This document shows positions 34,166 to 43,102 of a DNA stretch of 64,000 nucleotides, in pieces. The DNA is from DAOUKH01 sp965207995 (GTDB taxonomy: Bacteria > Chloroflexota > Dehalococcoidia > SHYB01). Location of the stretch: NCBI GenBank assembly GCA_965207995.1, contig OZ242299.1, forward strand, positions 620,001 through 684,000, given 5' to 3'. Below the pieces are notes generated by a model, which saw nothing but the letters and a program-made list of their open reading frames with translations, ran no database searches and had not been told where the DNA came from. Each line of letters starts with the position of its first letter. Position 1 is the first letter of the stretch. The translations under genes were made by a program, and so were the position numbers.

Positions 34166-34195
34166 TTGACAGCTTTTCCAGGGCGCGGCTATAGT
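34166..34195 (+). promoter_or_regulatory. promoter of the alpha/beta hydrolase gene, near-leaderless
   Basis: A perfect TTGACA (34166-34171) and TATAGT (34190-34195) are separated by 18 nt. The ATG at 34206 lies 10 nt after the -10 box, so the mRNA should start within a few bases of the start codon. Confidence 0.6.
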
Positions 34196-34205
34196 CTCGG
34201 CGACC

Positions 34206-34985
34206 ATGCCCTACGCCCCCGTCAACGGTATCGAGCTCTTCTACGAGGTCGAAGGTTCGGGCATTCCCGTCGTGCTCTGCCACGGCGTCGGCGGCAACCA
34301 TCTGAGCTGGTGGCAGCAGGTCCCCGTGCTGGCCCAACGCTACACCTGCGTCATCCTCGACCAGCGCGGCTTCTGCAACACCAAGCTGCCGGAGGGCGGC
34401 CCCTACGCCGAAGCCTTCGCCGACGACGTCCTCGGCCTGCTCGACCACCTGGGTCTGAGCGAGCCCGCCTTCCTCGTCGGCCAATCGATGGGCGGACGGA
34501 CGACGCTCGACTTCGCCCGGCGCTACCCCGAGCGCACGCGCGGGATCGTCCTCGCCGACACGCTGGCCAACCTGCGCTCACCCGCGCTCGACACGGCGCG
34601 GCGGGAGGCGAGCGAAGCGGTGGGCGCCGACCGCTTGCGCGCCGCGCTCTCGGAAACCACGTGGCGGGAGCGGCCCGATCTCGGCTTCCTCTACAAGCTC
34701 ATCCGCGGCTACAACAAGCCACGTCCCAAGACCTTCTATTGGAAGAACAACGTCCCCGGCGCCACCGCCGCCGACCTCGCCGGCTTCGCCATCCCCGCGC
34801 TCTTCATCGCTGGGGCCGAGGACCGCATCGCGCCGCCCGTCGCCATCCGCATGGGCTACGAGATGTTCCCCGACGCCCGATGGTTGGAGGTGCCCGGCGC
34901 GGGCCACTCCGTCTACTTCGAGAAGCCCGACGTCTTCAACGCGGCGCTGCTCGACTTCTTCTCGGAGTGCGAGACCGGCCGCTAG
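34206..34985 (+). CDS. alpha/beta fold hydrolase
   Basis: This 259-aa protein has the classic hydrolase order: oxyanion CHGVGGNHLSW, nucleophile Ser in VGQSMGGR, an acid in GAEDRIAPP and His in GAGHSVYFEKP. It resembles the 3-oxoadipate enol-lactonase/haloperoxidase branch. No Shine-Dalgarno is seen, in line with the near-leaderless promoter. The 3' end overlaps the convergent epimerase gene by four bases. Confidence 0.86.
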   Translation: MPYAPVNGIELFYEVEGSGIPVVLCHGVGGNHLSWWQQVPVLAQRYTCVILDQRGFCNTKLPEGGPYAEAFADDVLGLLDHLGLSEPAFLVGQSMGGRTTLDFARRYPERTRGIVLADTLANLRSPALDTARREASEAVGADRLRAALSETTWRERPDLGFLYKLIRGYNKPRPKTFYWKNNVPGATAADLAGFAIPALFIAGAEDRIAPPVAIRMGYEMFPDARWLEVPGAGHSVYFEKPDVFNAALLDFFSECETGR

Positions 34986-35911
34986 CGCGGGAAGAGGGCG
35001 CGCAACGCCTCCTCGCTCGAATAGCGGTACGAGAAGCCCGTCTGCGCGCAGAAGCGCGCATTGTCGACGACCCACGGGTACATGACGTACCGCAGGCCCA
35101 CGGCGGAGCCGGACCCCTGCAGGCGGGCGTGCCACGTCGCCTCCAGCAACGGCGCGATGAGCAAGTAGGGAAGTGTGACCATCCGCCGGTTGGCGAGGCC
35201 GGCAAGGTCCGAGTAGCGGATGAAGCCGTCCCCGGCGGTGTTGAAGACGCCGCGCGCCCGCCGCTCGATGGCGTGAACGAAGATACGGATGAGGTCGTCT
35301 TCGTGCATGAACTGCGTCAGGGGGTCGTGGCCGGCGACGCGAAGCATCGAGCGCCGGAAGATCGTAGCGCCGGCCGCGTCATGGCTGCCCGGGCCGATCA
35401 CGGGGCAGCCGCGCAGGATGGTGACGTTCGTCGCGGGATGCTCCTCGGCGAATTCCTGGAAAACGCGGTCCGCCACCGCCTTGTAGCGGGAATAGAGAAA
35501 GGCGTCGTTGGGCCGCAGCGGCGACGCCTCCTTCAGCGGCTCGGGATTGTCGGGGTGCGCGCCGTAGGCGGTGGAGCTGCTCATGTAGACGGCCTGCTCG
35601 ACGCCGGCGGCGCGGCAGGCATCGAGAAAGTTGTGGGCGCCGTCCAGGCCCACCGCTCGGACGCGCCGGTGGTCGCGCGATGACCCAACCACAAACGCGA
35701 GGTTCACCGCCGTGTCCACGCGCTCCTTCTCGAATACCTCGGCGAAGGGAGTGGCAACGTCCTGGTGGTAGAAGCGCAGCTTGGCGGGGGAATCGCTCGG
35801 CGGGCGGAAGTCGACGCCGACGATAGTCTCCACGTCGTCGTGCTCCGCGAGGCGGGCGACAAGCCGGGAGCCCAGATACCCCGACGAACCGGTTACGGCA
35901 ATGCGGCGCAT
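34982..35911 (-). CDS. NAD-dependent epimerase/dehydratase family protein
   Basis: This 309-aa extended SDR has the cofactor motif TGSSGYLGSRLV near residue 7, VGVDFR after strand two, SSSTAYG and the catalytic Tyr-x-x-x-Lys (YSRYKAV). The C-terminal region is that of nucleotide-sugar epimerases, though the substrate is not certain. It is divergent from glyA. Confidence 0.85.
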   Translation of the reverse strand: MRRIAVTGSSGYLGSRLVARLAEHDDVETIVGVDFRPPSDSPAKLRFYHQDVATPFAEVFEKERVDTAVNLAFVVGSSRDHRRVRAVGLDGAHNFLDACRAAGVEQAVYMSSSTAYGAHPDNPEPLKEASPLRPNDAFLYSRYKAVADRVFQEFAEEHPATNVTILRGCPVIGPGSHDAAGATIFRRSMLRVAGHDPLTQFMHEDDLIRIFVHAIERRARGVFNTAGDGFIRYSDLAGLANRRMVTLPYLLIAPLLEATWHARLQGSGSAVGLRYVMYPWVVDNARFCAQTGFSYRYSSEEALRALFPR

Positions 35912-35960
35912 GGCGACATTCTACGCCGGAAACGGCGGCGGCGAGGGGCCGAAATTCTGA

Positions 35961-35990
35961 TTGACACCCCTTCCGAACGGGGCCTAGACT
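35961..35990 (+). promoter_or_regulatory. promoter of glyA
   Basis: A perfect TTGACA (35961-35966) and TAGACT (35985-35990) are separated by 18 nt. Transcription should begin near 35997, giving a leader of about 96 nt before the TTG start of glyA. Confidence 0.65.
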
Positions 35991-36017
35991 TAACCGAACG
36001 GTGCAGGCCGCTGCGGG

Positions 36018-36047
36018 GCCCCCGCCGGCTTGGGCGGGGGCTTCTGT
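36018..36047 (+). promoter_or_regulatory. terminator-like hairpin in the glyA leader
   Basis: GCCCCCGCC (36018-36026) pairs with GGCGGGGGC (36033-36041) over 9 bp with a 6-nt loop, followed by TTCTGT. It sits between the promoter and the start codon, so it is placed for attenuation. Upstream GGCC blocks (36007-36010 and 36017-36020) could form a competing fold. No known riboswitch consensus was recognised. Confidence 0.5.
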
Positions 36048-36092
36048 ATGTCAGGCTCCCGACACACCAAAGGGGCAAGAAAGAGGCGCGAC

Positions 36093-37349
36093 TTGATCTC
36101 CACGACGCTGCACGAACGGGACCCCGAAATCGCCCAGGCGCTCGACCGGGAGCTTGACCGGCAGCGCGGCAACATCGTCCTCATCGCGTCGGAAAACTAC
36201 GCGAGCGCGCCCGTCCTGGAGATGCTCGGCTCGCCGCTCACCAACAAATACGCCGAAGGCTACCCCGGCAAGCGCTACTACGGCGGCTGCCAGTTCGTCG
36301 ACATCGGCGAGCAGCTCGCTATCGACCGCGCGAAGGAGCTCTACGGCGCGGAGCACGCCAACGTCCAGCCCCACAGCGGCGCCCAAGCCAACATGGCGGC
36401 CTACTTCGCGCTGCTCAAGCCCGGCGACACCGTGCTCGGCATGCGCCTCGACCAGGGAGGCCACCTCACGCACGGGAGCCCCGTCAACTTCTCCGGCGTC
36501 CTCTACAATTTCGTCTCCTACGGCGTCGACCGTGAGTCGGAGCTGCTCGACTACGACGAGATCGAGCGCCTGGCCAAGGAGCACCGGCCCGCGCTCATCG
36601 TCGCCGGCGCCACCGCCTATCCCCGCACCATCGACTTCGCCCGCTTCCGCGCCATCGCCGACGCGGTGGATGCGCGGCTGATGGTGGACATGGCGCATCC
36701 CGCCGGCATCATCGCCGCGGGGCTCCACCCCTCGCCGACGCCCCACGCCGACGTCGTCACGTCGTCCACCCACAAGACGCTGCGCGGCCCGCGGGGCGGC
36801 TTGGTCCTGACGAACTCCCAGTTCAAGGGCACCATCGACAAGGCCGTCTTCCCCAGGCTCCAGGGTGGGCCCTTGATGCACGTCATCGCCGCCAAGGCGG
36901 TCGCCTTCGGCGAGGCGCTGCGCCCCGATTTCATCACCTACCAGCAGGCCGTCATCGACAACGCGCGAGCCCTCAGCGCGGGGCTGCAAGAGCACGGCTT
37001 CCGCATCGTCAGCGGCGGCACCGACAACCACCTCATGCTCGTCGACCTGACGCCGTTGGGCGTCACGGGCCAGGATGCGGAGACGCTGCTGGAGTCGGCG
37101 CACATCACCGTGAACAAGAACGCGATCCCCTTCGACACCCAGCCGCCCCGCGTTACCAGCGGGCTGCGCCTGGGCACGCCGGCGGTGACCACGCGCGGCT
37201 TCGGGGTCGAGGAGATGCGGAAGACGGCGGAGCTGATCGCGCGGGCGATCAAGGGCCGCGACGACGAAGCGGAGGTCGCGGCGGTCCGCGCCGAAGCGCA
37301 GGCGCTGGCGAGCAGCTTTCCGCTCCCCGGCATCGACGACGCCGAATAG
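36093..37349 (+). CDS. glyA: serine hydroxymethyltransferase
   Basis: This 418-aa PLP enzyme interconverts serine and glycine with transfer of a one-carbon unit to tetrahydrofolate. LIASENYAS (30-38), the GYPGKRYYGGC loop (56-66) and the PLP lysine K228 in TSSTHKTLRGPRGG are all intact. The TTG start at 36093 is preferred: AAAGAGG stands six bases upstream, and earlier in-frame starts (36030, 36048) would place the leader hairpin inside or at the edge of the gene. It has its own promoter and structured leader. Confidence 0.93.
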   Translation: MISTTLHERDPEIAQALDRELDRQRGNIVLIASENYASAPVLEMLGSPLTNKYAEGYPGKRYYGGCQFVDIGEQLAIDRAKELYGAEHANVQPHSGAQANMAAYFALLKPGDTVLGMRLDQGGHLTHGSPVNFSGVLYNFVSYGVDRESELLDYDEIERLAKEHRPALIVAGATAYPRTIDFARFRAIADAVDARLMVDMAHPAGIIAAGLHPSPTPHADVVTSSTHKTLRGPRGGLVLTNSQFKGTIDKAVFPRLQGGPLMHVIAAKAVAFGEALRPDFITYQQAVIDNARALSAGLQEHGFRIVSGGTDNHLMLVDLTPLGVTGQDAETLLESAHITVNKNAIPFDTQPPRVTSGLRLGTPAVTTRGFGVEEMRKTAELIARAIKGRDDEAEVAAVRAEAQALASSFPLPGIDDAE

Positions 37350-37407
37350 CGCCTCCGGCTCGCGCCAACAGGTTCAAAACGCCGCGCCGGACTGTGACAT
37401 CCGCTCC

Positions 37408-37435
37408 TTGCCGCTGCTTAGTCCCATGCTATAAT
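37408..37435 (+). promoter_or_regulatory. promoter of the rpsF-ssb-rpsR operon
   Basis: TTGCCG (37408-37413) and a perfect TATAAT (37430-37435) are 16 nt apart, with TGC directly before the -10 box. The leader to the GTG start at 37500 is about 58 nt and ends with GAAGGAG at 37483-37489. Confidence 0.65.
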
Positions 37436-37499
37436 TCCCTTCGCTCCGAGAGGGTCGTCCTCCTGGAGCCTTCCCTGGTAGAGAAGGAGAAAACGGCGC

Positions 37500-37805
37500 G
37501 TGCGCGATTACGAACTAGTGGTCCTGATAAGCCCGCAGGTTTCGGACGATGAGGTCGACGGAGTCGTCGACCGGGTGAAGCAATTCATCACCTCCCGCGA
37601 CGGCACCATCGGCAACGTGAACCCGTGGGGCCGGCGGAAGTTGGCCTACTACATTCAGGACTTCGAAGAGGCCACCTACGTCCAGATAGATTTCAGCAGC
37701 GGCCCCGAGGCCATCGCGGAAGTGGAGTCGAACCTCAAGCTGACGGAAGAGGTCATCCGTCATCTCATCGTTAAGGCCGAAGACACGGCCATCGTCCGCA
37801 AGTAA
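37500..37805 (+). CDS. rpsF: 30S ribosomal protein S6
   Basis: This 101-aa protein opens RDYELVVLISPQV and contains WGRRKLAYYIQ and TYVQIDF, the standard S6 strands. It binds the central domain of 16S rRNA together with S18. The GTG start follows a GAAGGAG site by 10 bases. It is first in the common S6-SSB-S18 order. Confidence 0.96.
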   Translation: MRDYELVVLISPQVSDDEVDGVVDRVKQFITSRDGTIGNVNPWGRRKLAYYIQDFEEATYVQIDFSSGPEAIAEVESNLKLTEEVIRHLIVKAEDTAIVRK

Positions 37806-37822
37806 CACCCTCTGGAGACATC

Positions 37823-38233
37823 ATGCTCTGCAAGATAACGGTAATTGGAAACGTGGGCCGCGAACCTGAGATGCGCTACACACCGAACGGCGCCGCCGTC
37901 ACTGAGTTCTCGATTGCCACCAGTCGCAGGTACACCACCGCCGGCGGCGAGCGGCGGGAAGAGACCGAGTGGTTCAGGGTAAGAGCGTTTGGTCGCCTGG
38001 GCGAGCAAGTGAGCCAGTACGTGGCGAAAGGAAGCAAGCTCTACGTCGAAGGTCGCCTGAGCAGCAGCCCTTGGGTCGGCAACGACGGCCAGCCCCGCGC
38101 TGGTAATGAGATCGTGGCCAACGAGGTGAAATTCCTCGACCGTCCCGGCGAAGCCGGCGGCGGAGAAGCGAGAGGGGAATACGGCGCCCCCGTCGGCGGC
38201 GGCAACGTAGACGCCGACGACCTTCCCTTCTAG
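37823..38233 (+). CDS. ssb: single-stranded DNA-binding protein
   Basis: This 136-aa OB-fold protein has the opening KITVIGNVGREPEMRYTPNG, TEWFRVRAFGRLGE and SKLYVEGRL, then a short Gly-rich linker and an acidic tail ending DADDLPF, the tip that recruits repair and replication proteins. Placement between rpsF and rpsR is the widespread arrangement. Confidence 0.95.
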   Translation: MLCKITVIGNVGREPEMRYTPNGAAVTEFSIATSRRYTTAGGERREETEWFRVRAFGRLGEQVSQYVAKGSKLYVEGRLSSSPWVGNDGQPRAGNEIVANEVKFLDRPGEAGGGEARGEYGAPVGGGNVDADDLPF

Positions 38234-38276
38234 ACTTAAGCGTAGCCCTTCGATAGAGACGGAGACCGTAGAGACC

Positions 38277-38684
38277 ATGGCAGACGAGACCACGACCACG
38301 CCTCCGGCGCCGCCCGCCGGCGCAGCCCCCAGCACGAGCTCAGCCGCTCCAAGGCCCGCCGGCCCCGGCGGCAGCCGTCCGCCCGGCGGCGGAGGCCGGG
38401 GCCGCGACCGCAAGGGTCGGCCGCGCTACTTCCCCAGGCGCAAGGTCTGCCCGTTCAAGGCGGGGCACCTGACGCACATCGACTACAAAGACGTCGACAT
38501 GCTGAAGCGCTTCATCTCCGACCGCGGCCGCATCGAGCCCCGGCGCAAGACGGGCGTCTCCGCGAAGTACCAACGCCCGCTCGCCATGGCCCTCAAGCGC
38601 GCACGGCACCTCGCGCTGCTCCCCTATACCATCGGCCACATTCTCGAGACCGGAATCTCCTACGAGAGACCGCGGCGCGGCTGA
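38277..38684 (+). CDS. rpsR: 30S ribosomal protein S18, extended N-terminus
   Basis: This 135-aa protein carries the S18 core in residues ~50-135 (RRKVCPF, DYKDVDMLKRFISDRGRI, KYQRPLAMALKRARHLALLPY). The first ~50 residues are a Pro/Ala/Gly-rich low-complexity extension, absent from the compact ~75-aa form. The core Cys is retained. rplI, often next, does not follow here. Confidence 0.94.
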   Translation: MADETTTTPPAPPAGAAPSTSSAAPRPAGPGGSRPPGGGGRGRDRKGRPRYFPRRKVCPFKAGHLTHIDYKDVDMLKRFISDRGRIEPRRKTGVSAKYQRPLAMALKRARHLALLPYTIGHILETGISYERPRRG

Positions 38685-38810
38685 CCCGGGCCATGCACGG
38701 CATCGGCGAAACCCGCACCGGCGGCCCGTTCGTACACCCTCGTATGCTGATCGCCTACGCTATCGGAGGCGCGCCCTTCACCCCGGGCCGCACGAATCTG
38801 AGGTCGAATC

Positions 38811-40244
38811 GTGCCGAGTAGACGCCGGTCGAGGCGCCGGGAACCGGGCCGCCAGCCGCGGGCCCCCGAGCCGCCCCCAATCACGCTCAGCCGCAGGCGC
38901 CGCCCGCCAACCGGCACGCGCAGGCTTTCTTGGAAGTTCCTGGCGCCCGCCGGCGCCTTCGCCGCGATGATCGTGATCGCCATCGCCGTCTACGCCACGA
39001 TCCAGAGTGAAGACCCGCCCATCCTCCAGGTGAACGAGGTCAGCGTCAGCCAGAGCGAGTACACCTCCATACTGAAATCGCAGCGCCTCTACGCGCAGTC
39101 CTACGGCGGCACGTTCAACCCCGGCGTGGCGCCCTACGAGCTCATGCAGAACCTGGCGCACAACGAGCTCGTCCGCCAGGCTGCCCCCAGGGAGGGCCTG
39201 TCGGTCACCGAGGCCGAGATTGAGGCGGAGATCCTTCGCCGGCTCGTGCCCGCCGCCGAAGGGCAGCCCATCGAGGGACAAGTGCGGCGCGACTACGAGG
39301 CGGCGCTCAGCAACTATCTTTCGACGACGCAGCTGTCCCTCGACACCTATCGCTCGCTGGTCGAGGTCGACCTTTTGCGCGGACAGCTTCGCGAGCGGTT
39401 GGGGCGGGACATCCAGCTCGTGCAGTCGCACGCCGAGGTGCACATGATCGAGGTCGCCGACCTCGCGCTTGCCGACCAGATCGAGGCAGAGCTCAGGAAG
39501 CCCAACGCGGACTTCGCGAAGATAGCTCTCCGGTATTCGACCGATCAGGAAAGCCGCGCCGACGGCGGGCGCCTCGGATGGGTGCCGCGGACGGTGCACC
39601 AGCGGTTCGACGAGTACCTCTTCGGGCTCGACGTTGGCGAGTTGAGCAACCCAATCCAGGCGGAAGACGGCGAGTACTACATGGTGCGGCTGACGCGCCG
39701 CATCGACGTCGATACCGCCGAGTTGCACGCCATCAAGGTCCCCGACCTGAGCGCCGCCCGCGACATCCGCAACCAGCTCGAAGGGAGCCGCTTCGAGGAC
39801 CTGGCGGCCGAGATCTCGACCGACCCCGATCTGCGCGCCGCCCGCGGGAGCCTAGGAGTCGTCGCGGCGGGCGACTTCGACGGCCTCTTCGACGAGGTGA
39901 TACACGGCCTGGCCATCGGCGAACTTTCGTCCCCTATCGCCGAAGGGGCCGGCTCGCGGTACATCATGGTGTCCGCCCGCACCTCGGCGCGGGAGATCGA
40001 CGAGGAGAACCTCGACACCCTCAAGACGAGGGCGCTCGAGACCTGGCTCTCACGCGAATGGGACGCCAACCGCATCGAGTATTGCCCCGGCGGCCCCGAC
40101 AACTGCTTCGGCAGTGTCAAGGTCGACATCGTGCTCAGCGACATCGACGACATCTCGCTGACGCGGGCGGAGGAGCACCTCACCGCGACCGCCGTGGCGC
40201 AGCGTGAGGCGAGCTCGCAGAACCCCTTCAGCCTGCCCCAGTAA
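38811..40244 (+). CDS. membrane-anchored peptidylprolyl isomerase (parvulin/SurA-like)
   Basis: This 477-aa protein has a basic Arg/Pro-rich cytoplasmic tail (1-40), one membrane span near 42-65, a SurA-like N-terminal helical domain (~75-200), and parvulin-type repeats. The first is marked by FAKIALRYSTDQESRADGGRLGW and LFGLDVGELSNPI; the second, more divergent one has LAAEISTDPD and GLAIGELSSPI. It probably helps fold exported proteins outside the membrane. The start is GTG at 38811; no strong ribosome binding site is seen. Confidence 0.83.
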   Translation: MPSRRRSRRREPGRQPRAPEPPPITLSRRRRPPTGTRRLSWKFLAPAGAFAAMIVIAIAVYATIQSEDPPILQVNEVSVSQSEYTSILKSQRLYAQSYGGTFNPGVAPYELMQNLAHNELVRQAAPREGLSVTEAEIEAEILRRLVPAAEGQPIEGQVRRDYEAALSNYLSTTQLSLDTYRSLVEVDLLRGQLRERLGRDIQLVQSHAEVHMIEVADLALADQIEAELRKPNADFAKIALRYSTDQESRADGGRLGWVPRTVHQRFDEYLFGLDVGELSNPIQAEDGEYYMVRLTRRIDVDTAELHAIKVPDLSAARDIRNQLEGSRFEDLAAEISTDPDLRAARGSLGVVAAGDFDGLFDEVIHGLAIGELSSPIAEGAGSRYIMVSARTSAREIDEENLDTLKTRALETWLSREWDANRIEYCPGGPDNCFGSVKVDIVLSDIDDISLTRAEEHLTATAVAQREASSQNPFSLPQ

Positions 40245-40296
40245 CGCCGGCCCGTCTCCCGCCGAAAGTGGCATAATGTCTGCCAGGGGGTCGGGT

Positions 40297-41391
40297 TTGG
40301 ATAGCGACGATGGCATGACGGGCGCCGCCGGACGCCCTTCCATCAGGGGAGTACTCCATACCTATGGAGACCGCCTCCCCCTTACGCCCGACACGCCGCT
40401 GATCTCACTCGGCGAGGGCACCACGCCGCTCGTTCGCTCCCAGAACATCGAACGCGAGACCGGCTGCGGGGCGCTCTACTTCAAGCTCGAGGGCTGCAAC
40501 CCCACAGGGTCGTTCAAGGACCGCGGCATGGTGGTCGCCTTCGCCAAGGCCATCGAATCGGGCGCCGCCGCCGTCATCTGCGCCTCGACGGGCAACACCA
40601 GCGCCTCCGCGGCGGCCTACGCGGCCCGTTACGGCCTGCGCTGCATCGTCATCGTGCCCAAGGGTGAAGTGGCCGCGGGCAAGCTCGCGCAGGCCACCGC
40701 CTACGGATCGAAACTCGTCTCCCTCGACGGCAACTTCGACGAGGCCCTGGACATCGTCCGCGACATGACCTCCCGCCACGCCATCGCCTTGGTGAACTCG
40801 TTGAACCCCCACCGCATCGAGGGTCAGAAGACGGCCGCCTTCGAGATCGTCGACACATTGGGCGACGCCCCGGACGCCCTCTTCATTCCCGTGGGCAACG
40901 CGGGCAACATCACCGCCTACTGGAAGGGTTTCAAGGAATACCACGAGGACGGCCCGGCTGACCGCCGACCCGCCATGATGGGCTTCCAGGCCGCCGGCGC
41001 GGCCCCGATCGTGCACGGCGCGCCCGTCGCCGAGCCCAAGACCGTCGCCACCGCCATCCGCATCGGCAACCCGGCAAGCTGGGAGGGCGCCCTCGCCGCC
41101 CGCGACGAGTCCGGCGGCGTGATCGAGGCGGTCACCGACGAGGAGATCCTCGACGCCTACCGCCTGCTCGCCCGTACCGAAGGGCTGTTCGTCGAGCCCG
41201 CCTCCGCGGCCTCCGTCGCCGGCCTGCGCCGCGCGGCGCGGAACGGCGCCCTGGCCGGCAAGACCGTCGTCTGCGTGCTCACCGGCACCGGCCTCAAGGA
41301 CCCGGACACCGCCACGAAGCACGTCACGCCGGACGAGATCAAGCTGCCCGCCGATCTTGGCGCCGTCGAAGGCGCGCTCGGCTACCGCTAA
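40297..41391 (+). CDS. thrC: threonine synthase
   Basis: This 364-aa PLP enzyme of fold type II converts O-phosphohomoserine to threonine. PLP lysine K74 lies in NPTGSFKDRG; ASTGNTSASAAAYAARYG binds phosphate; PVGNAGNITAYWKGF and the late VLTGTGLKDP complete the pattern. The TTG at 40297 has AGGGGG six bases upstream; ATG codons at 40276 and 40315 are alternatives, and the frame open from 40204 would overlap the parvulin gene. Confidence 0.9.
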   Translation: MDSDDGMTGAAGRPSIRGVLHTYGDRLPLTPDTPLISLGEGTTPLVRSQNIERETGCGALYFKLEGCNPTGSFKDRGMVVAFAKAIESGAAAVICASTGNTSASAAAYAARYGLRCIVIVPKGEVAAGKLAQATAYGSKLVSLDGNFDEALDIVRDMTSRHAIALVNSLNPHRIEGQKTAAFEIVDTLGDAPDALFIPVGNAGNITAYWKGFKEYHEDGPADRRPAMMGFQAAGAAPIVHGAPVAEPKTVATAIRIGNPASWEGALAARDESGGVIEAVTDEEILDAYRLLARTEGLFVEPASAASVAGLRRAARNGALAGKTVVCVLTGTGLKDPDTATKHVTPDEIKLPADLGAVEGALGYR

Positions 41392-41507
41392 AGCGGACTC
41401 CTGCGTGTCCTCTTTGTTGCGCCGTTCTGCTACCCTCGAAGGTGGCCTATTCCTACCAGCCGGAAGGCTGGACCTCCGAAAGAGCCGCATCCCGCAAGGA
41501 CAGAAGC

Positions 41508-42098
41508 ATGGTTATCGTCGCCGAGCCTGAAAGAGCCGTAGACATCGAACGCATCAAGGCCGCGGTCCTTGAGATCATTGAGGCCATCGGCGAAGACCCC
41601 GACCGCGACGGGCTCGTCGATACGCCCCGGCGCATCGCCGAGGCCTACGCCGAAATCTTCAGCGGACTCCGCCGCGACCCCCTGGACGACTTGCAAGTTC
41701 GGTTCAACGAAGACCACCACGAGATGGTCGTGCTGAAGGACATCCCGTTCTACTCGCTCTGCGAGCACCACTTCCTCCCGTTCTACGGCTCCGCGGCGGT
41801 GGCCTACATCCCCGAAGGAAGCGTCGTGGGAATCAGCAAGCTCGCGCGGGTCGTCGACACGCTGGCAAAGCGCCCGCAGGTGCAGGAACGGCTGACCTCC
41901 CAGATCGCCGACACCATTCTAGAAGCGCTGCGGCCGCAAGGCGTCGCCGTCGTGCTCCGCGCCGAGCACCTGTGCATGACCATGCGTGGAGTGCAGAAGC
42001 CCGGTGCCGGCATGGTGACGTCGGCGGTCCGGGGCCGGTTCGAGGAGAGCCAGGTGACCCGCGACGAGTTCATGTCGCTCCTCCAGGGGGCCCGGTGA
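41508..42098 (+). CDS. folE: GTP cyclohydrolase I
   Basis: This 196-aa enzyme makes dihydroneopterin triphosphate from GTP, the first step of folate (and other pterin) synthesis. Zinc ligands Cys85 and His88 (SLCEHHFLPF) and Cys156 (EHLCMTMRGV) are present, with GISKLARVVD and the C-terminal TRDEFMSLL. ATG 41508 has AAGGA at the right distance. Its stop overlaps the GTG start of the next gene (GTGA). Confidence 0.95.
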   Translation: MVIVAEPERAVDIERIKAAVLEIIEAIGEDPDRDGLVDTPRRIAEAYAEIFSGLRRDPLDDLQVRFNEDHHEMVVLKDIPFYSLCEHHFLPFYGSAAVAYIPEGSVVGISKLARVVDTLAKRPQVQERLTSQIADTILEALRPQGVAVVLRAEHLCMTMRGVQKPGAGMVTSAVRGRFEESQVTRDEFMSLLQGAR

Positions 42099-43069
42099 GT
42101 CTGGAGGTCCGCCGCGAGGACTTCTCCTCGCTTTCGGAGGAATGGGAGCGGCTGAACCGGCGCTCCGGCTGCGGTGTATTCACGACTCCCGCATGGCTCG
42201 GCGCATGGTGGTCGAGCTGCGCCTCCGGCGAAGACCTGCACCTGCTCTCGGTGCGCGATGGCGGTGATCTCATCGGCGTCGCCCCCCTTATGAGGTCCGG
42301 CGACACCATCGCCTTCGTCGGCGGGTCCGACCTCTGCGACCACCACGAAATCACCATGGCGCCGGGCTCCGAACAGGCCGTGCTCCACGCCCTCGTGCAG
42401 CATCTAGACACCCTCGACTGGGGCAGTCTTCGACTCGAAGGTGTCCCCGAAGGCTCAGCCACCCTCGAAGGGCTGCCCGCGGCCGCCTCCGATCGCGGGT
42501 GGACGGTGCAAGAATCGTTCGACGAGGAGAGCCCATCCCGCTCGCTCGACGGCGACTGGGAAACCTACCTTGGCGGCCTGCCCAAGAAGGACCGCCACGA
42601 GGTCCGGCGCAAGCTCCGCCGCCTCCTGTCCGCCGGTGAGGTGCGCATCTATGACGCCGCCGCCGAGTCCGGCCTCGACGACGCCATGCCCATCTTTCTC
42701 GACCTTGCAAGGAAGAGCAACGAGGACAAGGCCGAATTCCTCACCGAGGACCGCGAGCGGTTCTTCCTCGACCTCGCCGCCGCCATGCACGCCCAGGGCT
42801 GGCTCAAGCTCTTCTTCCTCGAAATCGACGGCGCGACCGCCGCCGCCTCCCTTTGCTTCGACTACGGCAACGCCTACTACCTCTACAACAGCGGCTACGA
42901 GCCCCGCTTCGCCTCACTCAGCGCCGGACTCATGCTCAAGGTGCTGGCGTTGAAGGACGCGATCGACGAAGGCCGCGAGGTCTTTCACTTCCTCCGCGGA
43001 GCGGAGCCGTACAAGTTCGACCTCGGCGGCGGCGGCGACCGCCTCATGAAGATACTGGTGTCACGTTGA
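42095..43069 (+). CDS. GNAT-like (BioF2/FemAB-type) acetyltransferase
   Basis: This 324-aa protein matches the Acetyltransf_6/BioF2-like group: GVFTTPAWLGAWW near the N-terminus, LPKKDRHEVRRKLRRL in the middle, and AASLCFDYGNAYYLYNSGY followed by a VFHFLRGAEPYKFDLGG end. Members transfer acyl or aminoacyl groups, often in polysaccharide or cell-surface synthesis. GTG 42095 overlaps the folE stop and follows AGGGGG. A glycosyltransferase gene follows 33 bases later. Confidence 0.75.
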   Translation: MSLEVRREDFSSLSEEWERLNRRSGCGVFTTPAWLGAWWSSCASGEDLHLLSVRDGGDLIGVAPLMRSGDTIAFVGGSDLCDHHEITMAPGSEQAVLHALVQHLDTLDWGSLRLEGVPEGSATLEGLPAAASDRGWTVQESFDEESPSRSLDGDWETYLGGLPKKDRHEVRRKLRRLLSAGEVRIYDAAAESGLDDAMPIFLDLARKSNEDKAEFLTEDRERFFLDLAAAMHAQGWLKLFFLEIDGATAAASLCFDYGNAYYLYNSGYEPRFASLSAGLMLKVLALKDAIDEGREVFHFLRGAEPYKFDLGGGGDRLMKILVSR

Positions 43070-43102
43070 CGCCCGGGTGTAACGTCTAGCTCGGAGTCCT
43101 CT

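Noticed and set aside
36000..36092. ZTP (pfl) or glycine riboswitch before glyA
   Set aside because: The conserved core sequences of these classes could not be found; only a terminator-like hairpin is supported.
40204..40296. An upstream start for threonine synthase
   Set aside because: It would overlap the parvulin gene and adds residues unlike the family; the TTG at 40297 has a good ribosome binding site.
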